Notes: generated from the letters alone by a model not told the origin. Positions 43,164 to 53,809 are shown, counted from the stretch's first letter. The stretch: DNA of 64,000 bases from Nothopassalora personata (GCA_033816765.1 CM066292.1:4526001-4590000); one strand, 5' to 3'. Numbers and translations: made by a program.

Positions 43164-44672
43164 ATGTTGTCGTTTGAACAGCCAATGTTCCCCAGGAAGT
43201 TTTCGTTCGGAACACTTGTCGACCTGAGTGAGAAGAACAGCCTCGGGGAGAACGCGATAAGGCCGCGCGTCGCCATCGTTGGAGCAGGCATCACAGGTAT
43301 CTCGACAGCGTGTCACATCCTTGACGCCGGCTACGAATGCCATATCTTCGAAGCAGGTGACAAGGCTAGTGTTGGCGGTGTCTGGACCAAAGTCAACGAT
43401 ACCTCAACACTTCAGATCCACTCTCAGTTCTACCGCTTTCACGATGCAGTGTCATGGCAGAGCGATTATCCAAATCGGAAGGAGATCCTAGGACAAGTCT
43501 CAAACCTGTGGGAGCGCTACGACCTCGCATCCAGGACGACCTTCCATTGCAAGGTGACCAGCACCTATCAAGAAGATGATGGCAAATGGGTAGTCAATGA
43601 CCCCGCCAATGGATATTTCGATGGCCTTGTGGCAGCGATTGGTACATGTGGAGAGGTCTACGCACCGACCATGGTCGGCCAGGAGCGCTTCAAGGGCCAG
43701 GTCCTGCACTCCTCAGAGCTCGACCGCAATGCCGTACAGGGCAAGAACATCCTGATCGTGGGCGGTGGTGCCAGCGCGGTGGAAGCTCTCGAATTTGCTT
43801 GCGACAATGGTGCAGCGACGGCGAAGGTGCTAGCGAGATCAGAAAGGTGGTTTATTCCACGACACCCAATGCTCAATGCATGCTTGGCGGGGACGATCGG
43901 CGACAGATATGGCATCCTGTCTTACATTCTCGAGTTTCTGCTCAGGCTCTTTTTCTACAAGGATCTTTCAGACATGGCGCCACCTCCGAGTTTCAAGAGC
44001 ACTCTATACTCTGGGACGCCGATCGTGAACAATCGAGTGTTCTCGCTCATGCGACAAGGTCGTGCTAGCTGGGTCCGAGGTGATGTCGAGTGTTTTACAC
44101 CGGACGGCATACGATTCTCGAGGCGTACCCGTGGTGCAAAGAAGGAGACAACTGGCACCAGGGTAATCGAGCAAGGTGAAGTCTGCATCCTAGCCACCGG
44201 CTACCGTCGTCCCTCGCTCGCATTCCTGCCGAAGTCGAAATCCACGAGCAAGTACCAGCCTCCGAACTGGTATCTGCAATGTTTTCCCACCGAGAATCCG
44301 ACCGTGTGCGCGACCAATTGCACTTGGGAAGATGGCATCGGTAGTGTTGGCGGTTGCCATATCGGAATATACACCCGCTTCCTGCTAGTCTTCCTGCTCG
44401 ATCCACGAACGGCACCAACGGAAGGCATGATGAAAGCATGGGTTGACCTTGTGCACATGCTCAAGAAGCCATGTACAGGCGGAGCTTTGGCGTTCGTTAC
44501 ATCGGCAGAGCTTTTCTTCTGGTTCCTGGCAGTCATACTCATTCAGCCTGCGCTATGGCCGTGGCTCAGCTTCATTCTGGCCGGTCCAGGACCAGATCCA
44601 GACCCTAGAGCCTCGCAAAAGGCTAGGAGACAAGCGATAGATACCACGATGCCTTTGGTGAGGGCAGGATGA
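43164..44672 (+). CDS. Flavin-containing monooxygenase (FMO/Baeyer-Villiger-like)
   Basis: Single-exon ORF of 502 aa. The FAD-binding motif GAGITG is at residues 40-45. The FMO fingerprint FKGQVLHSSEL sits at about 176-186, and the NADPH motif GGGASA at 200-205. ILATGYRRP near 345-353 is the ATGY motif of class B monooxygenases. GGVWT near residue 71 fits the GG.W position. A hydrophobic C-terminus (AELFFWFLAVILIQPALWPW) suggests membrane attachment. The enzyme would oxygenate a heteroatom or carbonyl compound using NADPH and O2. It stands in tandem with the hydrolase gene at 45053, with 380 bp between. No obvious defect is seen. Confidence 0.9.
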   Translation: MLSFEQPMFPRKFSFGTLVDLSEKNSLGENAIRPRVAIVGAGITGISTACHILDAGYECHIFEAGDKASVGGVWTKVNDTSTLQIHSQFYRFHDAVSWQSDYPNRKEILGQVSNLWERYDLASRTTFHCKVTSTYQEDDGKWVVNDPANGYFDGLVAAIGTCGEVYAPTMVGQERFKGQVLHSSELDRNAVQGKNILIVGGGASAVEALEFACDNGAATAKVLARSERWFIPRHPMLNACLAGTIGDRYGILSYILEFLLRLFFYKDLSDMAPPPSFKSTLYSGTPIVNNRVFSLMRQGRASWVRGDVECFTPDGIRFSRRTRGAKKETTGTRVIEQGEVCILATGYRRPSLAFLPKSKSTSKYQPPNWYLQCFPTENPTVCATNCTWEDGIGSVGGCHIGIYTRFLLVFLLDPRTAPTEGMMKAWVDLVHMLKKPCTGGALAFVTSAELFFWFLAVILIQPALWPWLSFILAGPGPDPDPRASQKARRQAIDTTMPLVRAG

Positions 44673-45052
44673 TCAAGGTATCTTTCAGTATTCCTCCTTC
44701 AGTATTCCTCCTTCGGTGTCCAGCGTTTAGCATTAGCGATCCTCTTCTCACAGATACATACATATGACCAATTCCTAGCCATTTGCAGGGTGTGTGAGGT
44801 CTCCTTCGGCGAGTTAGAAGCATGTCATCTAATTATGTTCGTCGTCGGCATCAGAGGATGCGAGTATTGCGCAAGAGCTAACCCGCGGATACGTCGTGAG
44901 ACACAACTGGGCAGGGAGCTCCAAAAGTCGTGGCGGGGCATTGGTGTAAACTTTGACTCGTTCTTGAGACTGTTACCTTTCTCTCGCCCACGATGTGCTG
45001 CAGGTTGATTCCAACCTGGTGACAAACCCTCTCAACTTCGAGAAACACATCA
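44673..45052. other. Spacer between FMO and hydrolase genes
   Basis: 380 bp. It includes the direct repeat TTCAGTATTCCTCC, twice in tandem at about 44684-44711, and the probable hydrolase promoter. Confidence 0.5.
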
Positions 45053-46418
45053 ATGGCATCATTTGTGACAGCACTTAGCGAGCTCCTTGCAGCTGGAGCT
45101 GGTCTGTCGTATGGTCTCGGCTTCCTGATCTTCGCACTAGGATGGTCAATCAGGCAGCGAGAATACTGGTCAGCGCCATCGGAAGAAGAGAAGTCTCGAC
45201 TACGCCAGGCATCCCGCCAGCTATGGTCTCTTTCTGAAGAAGTTGGAGGATCTTCAAATCACAGCTTTCTCCAGTTGCCAGATGGCCCGCAGCTGCACTA
45301 CCTGACATCCCAACGAACGCCTTCGAGAGTCAACAATCTGGTTATACTTCTGCATGGATTTCCAGGTATGCTGAGCCATGAGCACCGTTGTTTTCTAGTA
45401 TGGCTAATACCCTTCTGTTTGGGAAGATTCTGCTCATCTGTTCAGACGTCAGCTCAATTCATCTTTGGCGAATGAGGCACAACTCGTAGCTTTGGATCTC
45501 CCTGGCTGTGGAGGTAGCGACAGTCTTGCCTCGTACGGTCCCGATCAGATGCTGAATACGATTGCCAGCGCTATCGTACTTTTGAAGCAGCAGTATCTGC
45601 AAGGCAGCCCGAGCTCGAGGTGCATCCTGGTCGGACATGACTGGGGAGGCGTTATTGCCTACCGCATCGCGGCGGAAACCAGGGAGCTCGTTGATCATGT
45701 CGTCACCATGAATGCGCCCTACATGGCATACACCGCCAATGTCTTGAGATCACACGTATCTCGGGCCAGCACACTACTCTCGCAGTGGAAGGTCGGTGAG
45801 GCGACGCGCGAGTTGAGCCCTGTCTTGTCGCAGATTCGAAAGTCTGGCTACACGTACATGTTGACGTTGCCGACGCCAATCGCCAAAATGATGCCTCGAC
45901 TAGCTGCTTGCCTGGTCAAATTTGTGCAACGCATGGAGTATGGGCATCATGGGCAACCGACTCCAGACGAGGTCGCGATGCGCCTTGCTATGGCATATGG
46001 ACCAAGTCCTTCTGAACAGCAGACGACCAACAGCAATGGCTTTACATATGGCTCGTCTGTTCTTATGAGGTCACAGACCCAGCCGCCAGGTGACTGGGAC
46101 CAGAAGGTGCTTTTGTACTCTGCGGGTCTACTGCTGTCAAAGTGGACGCCATCATTCCCTAGTCATCGGGTGCCTAGTGAGTCTTTTGAAGAGCTAGCGC
46201 ACTTCAAGTGTCCTGTCGATATTATTTTCGGCTTGCAGGATGTCGCCTTGGACCCAAGAGTCGTCTTGGATGGTATCGAAAGATGTTTTGTGCCTGGGTC
46301 ATGCGGCGCATCTGAGCGCATTGTTCGCCTTGCGGATTGCGGTCATTGGTCTGTCCTCCAAGACGAAGGTGCAGATGCTTTGGAAACAATGCTCCACGCA
46401 GTCTTGCAGGAGGATTAG
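45053..46418 (+). CDS. Epoxide-hydrolase-like alpha/beta hydrolase with N-terminal membrane segment
   Basis: Two exons, 45053-45365 and 45427-46418, with a 61-bp intron (GTATGC..GGAAG), give 434 aa. A hydrophobic N-terminal segment (GAGLSYGLGFLIFALGW) is followed by the hydrolase core. The oxyanion motif HGFPDS spans the splice junction, and the nucleophile motif GHDWGG has Asp at about residue 198. A DIIFGLQDVALDP block and the catalytic His in CGHWSVLQDEG complete the triad. An Asp nucleophile rather than Ser points to epoxide hydrolase or dehalogenase chemistry. The neighbouring oxygenase could supply an oxidised substrate, though that link is only positional. The frame closes only if the intron is removed. 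Confidence 0.85.
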
Positions 46419-47077
46419 ACAGCCAGGTAGTGAACATAATACGTCACATATCACATACCACTCGTGCCGGTTGTCCTTCGTCTCCACTCGCCCTCCGGAC
46501 GATGGGCCTTGACTATATGGCGGGCTCACAAAGCATATATTTCGAGCATCGAGTTGAAAGCGATGAGAAGATGTAGGTAGTTGACATAGGGCTCGTCCGA
46601 ACCATGATCTGTGGCGATTGTCGCGTCGTGCGTAAGAGCTTGATGATATCCCCAACGAGTCGTTACCGAAATATGCCGATGCAGATCCACGGTGACACCA
46701 TTGCTGCTTCCGGGGAAAGTTTTTCGATGTGTGAGCAACCCGATCAGGTGGGTTGACGTATGATAATATGCTCTGGTCGGAATTTCCGCTTCCATGCGAC
46801 CTTGTGCAAAGGACCAACAGAATTAGACGAGCCAGCCGGTGATGAAGCCAATTCGCGTGCTCGAGTATCCTAACATGGCCCTTTTAGATGACAATCGCAA
46901 GACTCCCTCCTTTGCTCCACGATGGCACAAGGGCTGATGATGATTGCAATCTATGTCGCACACAGTGCCGCCATTAATGTGTGGCAATCTGTTGGCACAG
47001 TCTCTCGCGATATATGTCGCACTCGGGCGACATGGTAGGGAAGCTCTCGGCTCGCCTGAGTCAACTCGCTTTGCAGC
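46419..47077. other. Convergent 3' region, hydrolase / RMP1
   Basis: About 660 bp marking the right border of the accessory region. No gene or repeat is recognised. Confidence 0.45.
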
Positions 47078-47791
47078 TCAGCCAAAGATGTCATTGATAG
47101 CATTGCCCTTCTTTCGTTTCTTCTTGGAAGGCTTATCGCTCGCAGTGGCAGTACGTTTCCTTGTTGGCTTCACTTCGGTGGGAGTCGCATTTACCGCTCT
47201 CCCTGCAGATGACTGTGCCACCGCGACATCGTCGTCGACCTGTGTAGGTGCTTCCTGCCGTTGGACAACCTCTCCCAGATCTTCTGTTACAAGGTGACGG
47301 TCTTGCTTCACTTCGGCTCCCCAAGGCTCTCGGCCGAATTCTTCCAGGACCTTCTGGACTTCTGCTTGGCCGATCTCCTCCAACTCAGCAGTGATGCCTA
47401 CGATCTGACACACTTGGGATAATGCTGCCAGTAGCACTAGACCAAGCACCGAAAATCTCCCGTCTGCGACAAGCTGTGAGAAAGCGTGCTGCCACTTAGC
47501 GATCATGATGTCCCGCCAGAAAGTGATGCGCTTTCCCGTAGCGACAATGATCTGAGCGTCCCTCGCTTTCTTCTTGGCCCGGCCAAGGTTCGTAGTTACC
47601 ACTTCGTTCAGTCGACCATGGTCATCGACAAGAGTGCTCAGCTGCTTGCGGAATACAGAGAAGTGGCGCCACCAAATGCTTCTTCGGTGCTGGTTCTTGT
47701 TGCGATGGTGAAAGAGATGCAAGAGGTCGGCCAGATGTTTCAGTTCAGCTTGATCAGGTTGCGAGATCTGTGTGGAATATTCGGTGGCCAT
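47078..47791 (-). CDS. RMP1: RNase MRP protein subunit Rmp1
   Basis: Single-exon ORF of 237 aa. The N-terminal helical domain contains LLHLFHHRNKNQHRRSIWWR, the hallmark of Rmp1, followed by a helical stretch (LSTLVDDHGRLNEV). The C-terminal 60 residues are Thr/Lys-rich with a basic nuclear-localisation-like KPSKKKRKKGNAINDIFG end. Rmp1 binds the RNA of RNase MRP, which cleaves pre-rRNA at site A3 and degrades certain mRNAs. The length is close to yeast Rmp1 (201 aa). The gene is divergent from ATG101, with 524 bp between starts. Confidence 0.85.
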   Translation of the reverse strand: MATEYSTQISQPDQAELKHLADLLHLFHHRNKNQHRRSIWWRHFSVFRKQLSTLVDDHGRLNEVVTTNLGRAKKKARDAQIIVATGKRITFWRDIMIAKWQHAFSQLVADGRFSVLGLVLLAALSQVCQIVGITAELEEIGQAEVQKVLEEFGREPWGAEVKQDRHLVTEDLGEVVQRQEAPTQVDDDVAVAQSSAGRAVNATPTEVKPTRKRTATASDKPSKKKRKKGNAINDIFG

Positions 47792-48315
47792 GTTGAAAGG
47801 AGACTCTTTTAGTCGTTATGATCCTCGTGCGCTTGTATAGCGAAAGGGCGGTCTGGCAATATATATATATATATAACTTATATATATATTTTCCCTTTCC
47901 GCAATTTGGTTCAAGGGCCCTCGCAGCCTGAAAAGTCGTCCATGAGTTTTCTGGTCAGTGCTGTATGCTGTTCACAACACCGTGTATAGATGGCGTTGTC
48001 TCCCGTCTCGTCCTCAGTTGATGCCTCGCAATGCGCACCAATCAAAAGGTTGTCGATATTGATAATCTTCTAGGAAGAGGTCCGGACCGCGAGATTTGAT
48101 CATCTTCTAGGAGACGATGATCGTGCCACTCTGCTGGGGGACGCGCCAAACGCCCCCCCACCTTTGACCTCACTCCGTACCGTGGGCCTGCGATCGCGTG
48201 ACTGTTTTCGATAAACATCGATGACATGGCCTGAACAACATTACTCGCTGCCTTCGCAGCCACCTGACACTCCAAACAAATAAATACTACTTGTGCGACA
48301 ACAAGCCACGCCACA
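47792..48315. promoter_or_regulatory. Divergent promoter RMP1 / ATG101 with TA hairpin
   Basis: The interval contains alternating TA at about 47859-47890 (two TA runs separated by ACT), able to form an AT-only hairpin or cruciform. A near repeat GATCATCTTCTAGG / GATAATCTTCTAGG also occurs (48058-48071 and 48097-48110). No ORF of interest. Confidence 0.5.
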
Positions 48316-48975
48316 ATGGAAGCCCGGCGGCCACCAGAGTACCACCTCGAGATCGCCGCTGATAGGCAGAGCATCAGAGACGTTGTGAAAGGTGAGAGGA
48401 AACCCATGTCACTCTACAGACTGCCATAGAGCTAACCAAGGCATTCCACAGGCATCCTCCACACCATTTTCTTCCACCGCTACTTTACACCCCTCATTCC
48501 CTCGACCCACGAAATCCTCGACCAAACCCTCCCATACGTCTCCTCAGAAGAAGTCGAAACCCTCATAACCAGACAAACCACCCTCCTCCTCCGCCATCTC
48601 GACTCCACCTCCAGCAGCAGTAGCGGCGCCCAAACCTCCCCACCCTCCAAACCCCGCGGCCAGCTCGTGGTCCAATTCCTCGAGAAGAAGCGTCGCAGGG
48701 GCTGGTTTGTGGCAAAAGCAGACGAGGAAACAGTCTGGGAGAACTGGGTGATTGATGTTACGCTGACGACGGCGAGGAGTGAGCCCGAGGCGATCAGGAA
48801 TCGGAGATTGATGGAGAGGGGGTTGGAAAAGGCGGCGATGAAGATTATGGGGATTGTGAATGCGGAGAGGGGGCATATACCGCCGATTACGACGAACGAG
48901 AGTAATCCGTTTCCGTATAATATATTGGTGAATCCAAAGGAGGGAGGGTGGGGGCAGAAGATGGGGATCTTCTGA
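48316..48975 (+). CDS. ATG101: Autophagy protein Atg101
   Basis: Exon 1 (48316-48391) and exon 2 (48452-48975) with a 60-bp intron (GTGAGA donor, GCTAAC branch point, CACAG acceptor) give 199 aa. Landmarks are DVVKGILHTIFFHRYFTPLIP at the junction, EILDQTLPYVSSEEVETLI and WENWVIDVTL in the HORMA-like fold. A C-terminal PPITTNESNPFPYNI block is also present. Atg101 pairs with Atg13 in the Atg1/ULK initiation complex. Saccharomyces lacks it (using Atg29/Atg31 instead), whereas filamentous ascomycetes and fission yeast retain it. The 199-aa length fits the family (about 200-220 aa). Confidence 0.93.
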
Positions 48976-49084
48976 GAGAAATGTTTGACGGTGTGCATGG
49001 CGTTGAAGGTGGTTCCTTTTGAATGATATAGAGATGAGATACCCAAGCTAGAAGGAATGCAGAGGCTGTCTGCCTCGACAGCCG

Positions 49085-50578
49085 TCAAACAGTGGACTTT
49101 GTCTTTTCGTCCTTCCTCGACTTCGTCTCTCCTTGCTCAGACTTCAACACGGCGTGGACTGCCCACAGTAGCAAGCCGGTAATGACTAGAACAATGATCT
49201 GCGTAACGACAAACTGCCAGATGGGATGACCCGAGTCGTTGATCTCTCGAACATTCATGCCAAAGATACCAGTGACAAAGGAAAGCGGCACATACAGCGT
49301 AGCCAGCAAAGTGAGCTGCGTGCTCCGCTGTCCCTGCTGAATGCTCGTCTGAGCATCGAGCACACTGATAGAGCTCATAAGCAGCTGGAAGGTGTCCATC
49401 AAGAAGCGTTCCAGAGACTGCAATTCATCGTATACGTCCTGAAATGTATCCTTGGGGGTCTGATATGTGGAACCATGTTGGCATAGTGGATGTTCAGTAA
49501 CTGCCGGAGGGATGTGATTACGCGCCAGCGTGACCTTGATCTGCAGGTTGTCTAGATCGTGTCGCCTGTCATGGAGCGTATCGTTGATGTGCTGATCTGG
49601 TCGCCGAATGTCTTGAAACGCAATCCGTTTGATATCTCTGTCAAGGAAGCGCAGGTTGCTTCGGAAAGTCGAGGCTGACAGGAAGTGCACGAAAATCGCT
49701 GGAAACACTGGAAGTTCAAGATTGTGGAATAAGATAGACTGATGCCAGCCATGCGAGAGAAAGCTTTGCACGATCTCGAACATCGAGAATCCGGCGCTGT
49801 CGTAGAGTTGAGGGATGGGCAGTCCGCCGCGGGTTTTAGAGTATGGCACACAGAGATTAAGTCGAGACGATGTCAGCCGAGAAACATTGGATCGATCAGA
49901 CTCAGTTTGCATGTCCAGACGGCTGTCGACAAGGAATAGATCTGGAAGGTCAGCAAGATTTTGACCAACGCAAGGAGAGCCAAACGTACAGAAGTTGGCC
50001 ATGCGGCAATATGAAATCCTCGTACTGCTCTGCCATCCGTAGCTGGCGTCCCATTCCATGCGTCGTGGAAAGCGATTTGGTGGTTGGTCAGGACCTTTCA
50101 GATGAGGGAGTACGCCCTCTACGTGAAAATGTGAAAGGCCAGATCCTGCCGTGGAGGAGGCAATACCGACCCGACGCGTGTTCATGATGCTGTCCCATAG
50201 TTGGGCACCGGTGGTATTGGTGGCGTGCTCGATGAAGAATTCAGGAGGTACTCTCCACTTCGCTCCGAGTGTCTCGATCCATTCAGGGTGGATGTTCTCA
50301 ATGACACACACTGTCCACTGGCGCGTGGCAACATCTTCGTCGGCTTGTTTAAGGATATCCGGTAACCTCGCCAGACGTTCACTTGTGATCGTCTGTGCAC
50401 CTGCATAGTACACCCTCTGAGCCTGATTAGACGAGCTTTTCAGCACGTCGTACATGGGATGCCCAGATGGTAGCCTCTGCCGTATCTTGTCGAGATATGT
50501 CGTATTTTCCGGAACCTCCCGCGTAGAGTCGTCCTTGGGATGAACAACTCTACTTTCTGAGGACGTTGATTGATCCAT
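49085..50578 (-). CDS. CorA-family divalent metal transporter
   Basis: Open from ATG 50578 to 49085 in one frame (497 aa). A standard intron of 48 bp (49942-49989; GTACGT donor, CTGAC branch point, CCAG acceptor) probably interrupts it, leaving 481 aa and a continuous RMANFYLFLVDSRLD. A cytosolic helical domain leads to two C-terminal membrane helices, the first ending in the CorA signature YVPLSFVTGIFGMNV (GMN filter), the second near IWQFVVTQIIVLVITGLLLW. The tail is charged. CorA proteins form pentameric Mg2+ channels. Many fungal paralogues of this looser type have unknown ion preference. The gene ends about 110 bp from the ATG101 stop and is convergent with it. Confidence 0.85.
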   Translation of the reverse strand: MDQSTSSESRVVHPKDDSTREVPENTTYLDKIRQRLPSGHPMYDVLKSSSNQAQRVYYAGAQTITSERLARLPDILKQADEDVATRQWTVCVIENIHPEWIETLGAKWRVPPEFFIEHATNTTGAQLWDSIMNTRRVGIASSTAGSGLSHFHVEGVLPHLKGPDQPPNRFPRRMEWDASYGWQSSTRISYCRMANFCTFGSPCVGQNLADLPDLFLVDSRLDMQTESDRSNVSRLTSSRLNLCVPYSKTRGGLPIPQLYDSAGFSMFEIVQSFLSHGWHQSILFHNLELPVFPAIFVHFLSASTFRSNLRFLDRDIKRIAFQDIRRPDQHINDTLHDRRHDLDNLQIKVTLARNHIPPAVTEHPLCQHGSTYQTPKDTFQDVYDELQSLERFLMDTFQLLMSSISVLDAQTSIQQGQRSTQLTLLATLYVPLSFVTGIFGMNVREINDSGHPIWQFVVTQIIVLVITGLLLWAVHAVLKSEQGETKSRKDEKTKSTV

Positions 50579-51091
50579 TACCTCGTGTACAGGGCTTTCT
50601 CTGGCACTATCAGTACAAAAGCCTACCTATCGTCGACGAGAAGGGTAGGTATTCCGTTTACGAAATTCAGAGGATCAAAAGTCAAACATAAGGCTGCATG
50701 GGCTGATGGCCCACCAACATTGCAAGTCCTCAGCTCGACGCCATAGCGGCCGCCACCTGGTTCTATCACTGCATGAGTGCCAATTATAGCACGATCATGT
50801 GCTCAGGCAGGCCGAGCAAGAGCGATGTACAAGCATCGTGGTGGTCATGATAATGCGATGCCTTGAGTGAATACTGTATCCGTGGTCAGTATGACTTGGG
50901 ACGATGTATATGAAGGAGAGACTTGACCCGGATCGTCGTTTGGTGAACGGTCGGAATACCTGGTCTAGCGTCCGGCTCCAAGCAGCGAATCAGTGAATGA
51001 TCTACTCCGCGGCAGTCACTCCCGAACTCGCTCACAGAAAGTCAACCTCGATTTCAAACATTCACTTTCTCAACCCCCTCCCCACACCATC
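50579..51091. other. Divergent intergenic region, CorA / TIM22
   Basis: About 510 bp holding two promoters. The pyrimidine-rich CAACCCCCTCCCCACACC stretch just before the TIM22 ATG is its likely leader. Confidence 0.5.
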
Positions 51092-51712
51092 ATGTCGTTC
51101 CCAGGCATGGGCCCGCCTGGCGCTGGCCGAGCCGGCGCAAGCCTCGAGGAGCAGCAACAACAGCAGATGATCAAAATGGTACACACCACATCGCATCACT
51201 TGGCTCACACGACCATCCGCTAATACTTCCTCAAGATGCAAACAGCAATGGAATCCTGCCCAGCGAAAACAGTCCTCGCCGGCGGCATGGGTTTCGGCCT
51301 CGGCGGTCTATTCGGCCTGTTCATGGCCTCCATGCGCTACGACACCCCCCTCGGTCAAGGCCTTCCCGGCGGCGTTGGCGCTCCCTCCGCCGACATGACC
51401 AAGATTCCCATGCGCGAACAACTTCGGATGGGATTCAAAGATATGGGCCGTTCTTCTTGGAGCTCCGCGAAGAATTTCGGATACATTGGAGCGATCTTTG
51501 CAGGGAGCGAATGCGTAATTGAAGGGTTTAGGGCGAAGAATGACCTTGCCAATGGAGTTGCGGCGGGGTGTTTTACAGGGGCTTTTCTGGCGAAGAGTGC
51601 GGGACCGCAGGCTATGGCGTTCGGGTGTGCGGGTTTTGCGGCTTTTAGTGCGGCGATTGATGCGTATATGAGGATGCCGAGTGAGGATCGGGCGGCGGAT
51701 CCGATTATTTGA
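51092..51712 (+). CDS. TIM22: Mitochondrial inner-membrane carrier translocase Tim22
   Basis: Two exons, 51092-51178 and 51236-51712, with a 57-bp intron, give 187 aa. The Gly/Pro/Gln-rich N-terminus leads into [12 protein letters not shown] and the Gly-rich membrane helix [18 protein letters not shown]. An intermembrane-space/matrix loop ([17 protein letters not shown]) follows, then [25 protein letters not shown] with the second conserved Cys and further helices ([27 protein letters not shown]). This is the Tim17/22/23 fold. The Tim22 identity follows from the conserved Cys pair and SCPAKT motif. Tim22 inserts carrier proteins into the inner membrane. Confidence 0.93.
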
Positions 51713-52805
51713 ATAGGTGGGAGGGAGGGAGGATGAGATAATATGAATACTGAATAAGAGGAAGACGAGACGAGCCATGGTTGACGTCCAGGCTACGGAC
51801 CTTGCCCTAGGAGCTGCGAGATGCAAAAGGTCAGATATCGCAACTGTCACACCGAAGCCTGACGGCACTGCTCTGGACGGCAAATAGACGAGGGCACGAT
51901 GGTCTGGAGCGGAATTGCAAGAGGGACCAAAACTCCACTCACGGTTGGGGCAGTGGAAGTCCAGGAGATGGTCAAGGGACACCCAACACTCCCAGCAGGA
52001 CCATATGAACAGAAAGCAATCGTTCATCCGACGATGATCAGAAGGCCTCACTGTACAACATATGGTCTCAGAGCAGAAATACGAACACCCAGCTCTTGGC
52101 ACATCGCTCGACGGCCATTTGTAAGATTACGAATGGGATGTAGGCGAAATGATAGGCTTCTGCTCTTCGATCATGTAGATTGAATATTCGCCTCCGGGCC
52201 GGTGATATTAGCACAGCTAGGCCACGTCTCTTGGACCGTGCGCTATCGAGGTCTCGCTCTCGAAGTCTTGCTTGAACAGCGGCCAAAAGACGAGGACACG
52301 CTATTCTGCTGATGTTGCATGTCGAGTCAACGACTATGGGTAAGGCTGCAGTACCATGCGCAAGGTCTATATATGGTCAGAATTAGGCTCCTTTCGGATG
52401 ATCGCTCATGGCCAAGTGATCAGGTCCATGTTATCTGGAAAGTCTTTGGCAAGCGCTGCATGCCACGTTGTGCATGCATGTGCTTCGTCCGCCGGTGTTG
52501 GTATTGCTTGGCCATGGGTAGTTGTTCTTTTTGCTTCACTACTACTTTGTTGCGAGAAGTGCAAATGTGCAACACTATAAGTAATGTAGCAATACAGGCG
52601 GCGCTGGCATGCGAACCACAATCGATGATGCTACAGTAGTGTAGTGTAGCCGTGGGAATATTCTGTCATGTCAGCTCTATCGAGAGTTATACAGATGGAC
52701 TGATCTTGCCCAGCTCTACAACCAGACCACACTTTGACCCAACGCCACGCTAATCGAGCAAATCTTGAGCTTGTGAAGCTCCGTCTTGAGACAGAGAGTC
52801 GTCCT
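51713..52805. other. Convergent 3' region, TIM22 / BRX1
   Basis: About 1.1 kb between two stops. ORFs up to about 100 codons have no motif. A CTACAGTAGTGTAGTGTAG repeat occurs near 52631-52650. No gene is called. Confidence 0.4.
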
Positions 52806-53809
52806 TTAGGCAAACACCATCCGGTCATCCAACTCATCAACCTCCCTCGTTCCCTCCCCAGTCCGAAGCCCCATATCCCTCTTCTTCGCCTTCCTCTCAA
52901 TTGTTGCCTCCGCCCTTCGGTTGTACCTCCCGGCCTTCGACCTCCTGAGGTCACTCCTGATCTGGTTCGGACTGACAAACTCCTTATTTTCGTATATCAC
53001 AGGCCCACCAAAACTTCCCTCCAGAATCACAATTGGCGTCAGCACGAACCTCGGTCCAATTTCCACCAAGCTGACATGTGTCTCGCCCTTTGCTGACTTC
53101 TCGACAGTCGACTGTGGTGCTGAAGCATCAGCTGGTGTCGCATCGCCTTCCTTCTTCTTACTCGCTTCGGTCTCAGTGATTTGGTAGCATCGGATCCAGA
53201 TTTTGCCGTCTGCGAGGGTGAAGCCCATGACGTGGTCGACAAAGGGCTTGATCTTCCTCGACGATTGTGGGACGCCGAAGGTATGTGTCAACAACTCTTT
53301 GATCAGTCTTGTGTGCGCCTGCTTCTCGAACGCTGCGTCGAAGCTCAATACCGGCCGTGAACCCTTCAGGCAGTTTCCGGTGAAGTTCAGCTCTTCCATG
53401 GTGTGGACGTTTTGGCAGTGCATTTTGACTGTGGGACCGTTCGGCGGTTTTGAGAGCCAGATGTAGAGGTCTTTGCCTTTTCGCGCTTCGAAGAACATGA
53501 CATTGTTGCAGTTGTAGAGGTCGGCGAGTTCGTTTAGTTGGTGGAGTTGGGTTTTCGTGTCGAGTTTGGCGTCTTTGCGGGAATGTGGGAGGAGGGCGTT
53601 GAGGTCGGAGAGGAGGTGACGGTGTCTAACATATGATATGTCAGTCGAGGGAGCAGAGGTGGTGCGAAGTGATTTGCGAGTGACCTGTATGTTACACCTC
53701 TGGAGCTCAGGATGAGCACTCGCTGCTTGTTCTTGGGTTTCACGTCGTTGGTGTCGTCCTTGGACTTTCCGTTTGGCTGCTTAGCCACTTGCTTGTACAC
53801 CGACGCCAT
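52806..53809 (-). CDS. BRX1: Ribosome biogenesis protein Brx1 (Brix domain)
   Basis: Exon 1 (53685-53809) and exon 2 (52806-53625) with a 59-bp intron give 314 aa. Exon 1 ends in QRVLILSSRGVTYR, the start of the Brix domain, and exon 2 continues with HRHLLSDLNALLPHSRKDAK. Later landmarks are LADLYNCNNVMFFEARKGKD, WLSKPPNGPTVK and NFTGNCLKGSRPVLSFD. The VEIGPRFVLTPIVILEGSFGG end of the domain is also present. The tail is basic. Brx1 works with Ebp2 in assembling pre-60S ribosomes. The intron donor reads GTCACT, far from the GTRNGT consensus used elsewhere in the window, but no other donor preserves the conserved protein. Confidence 0.93.
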
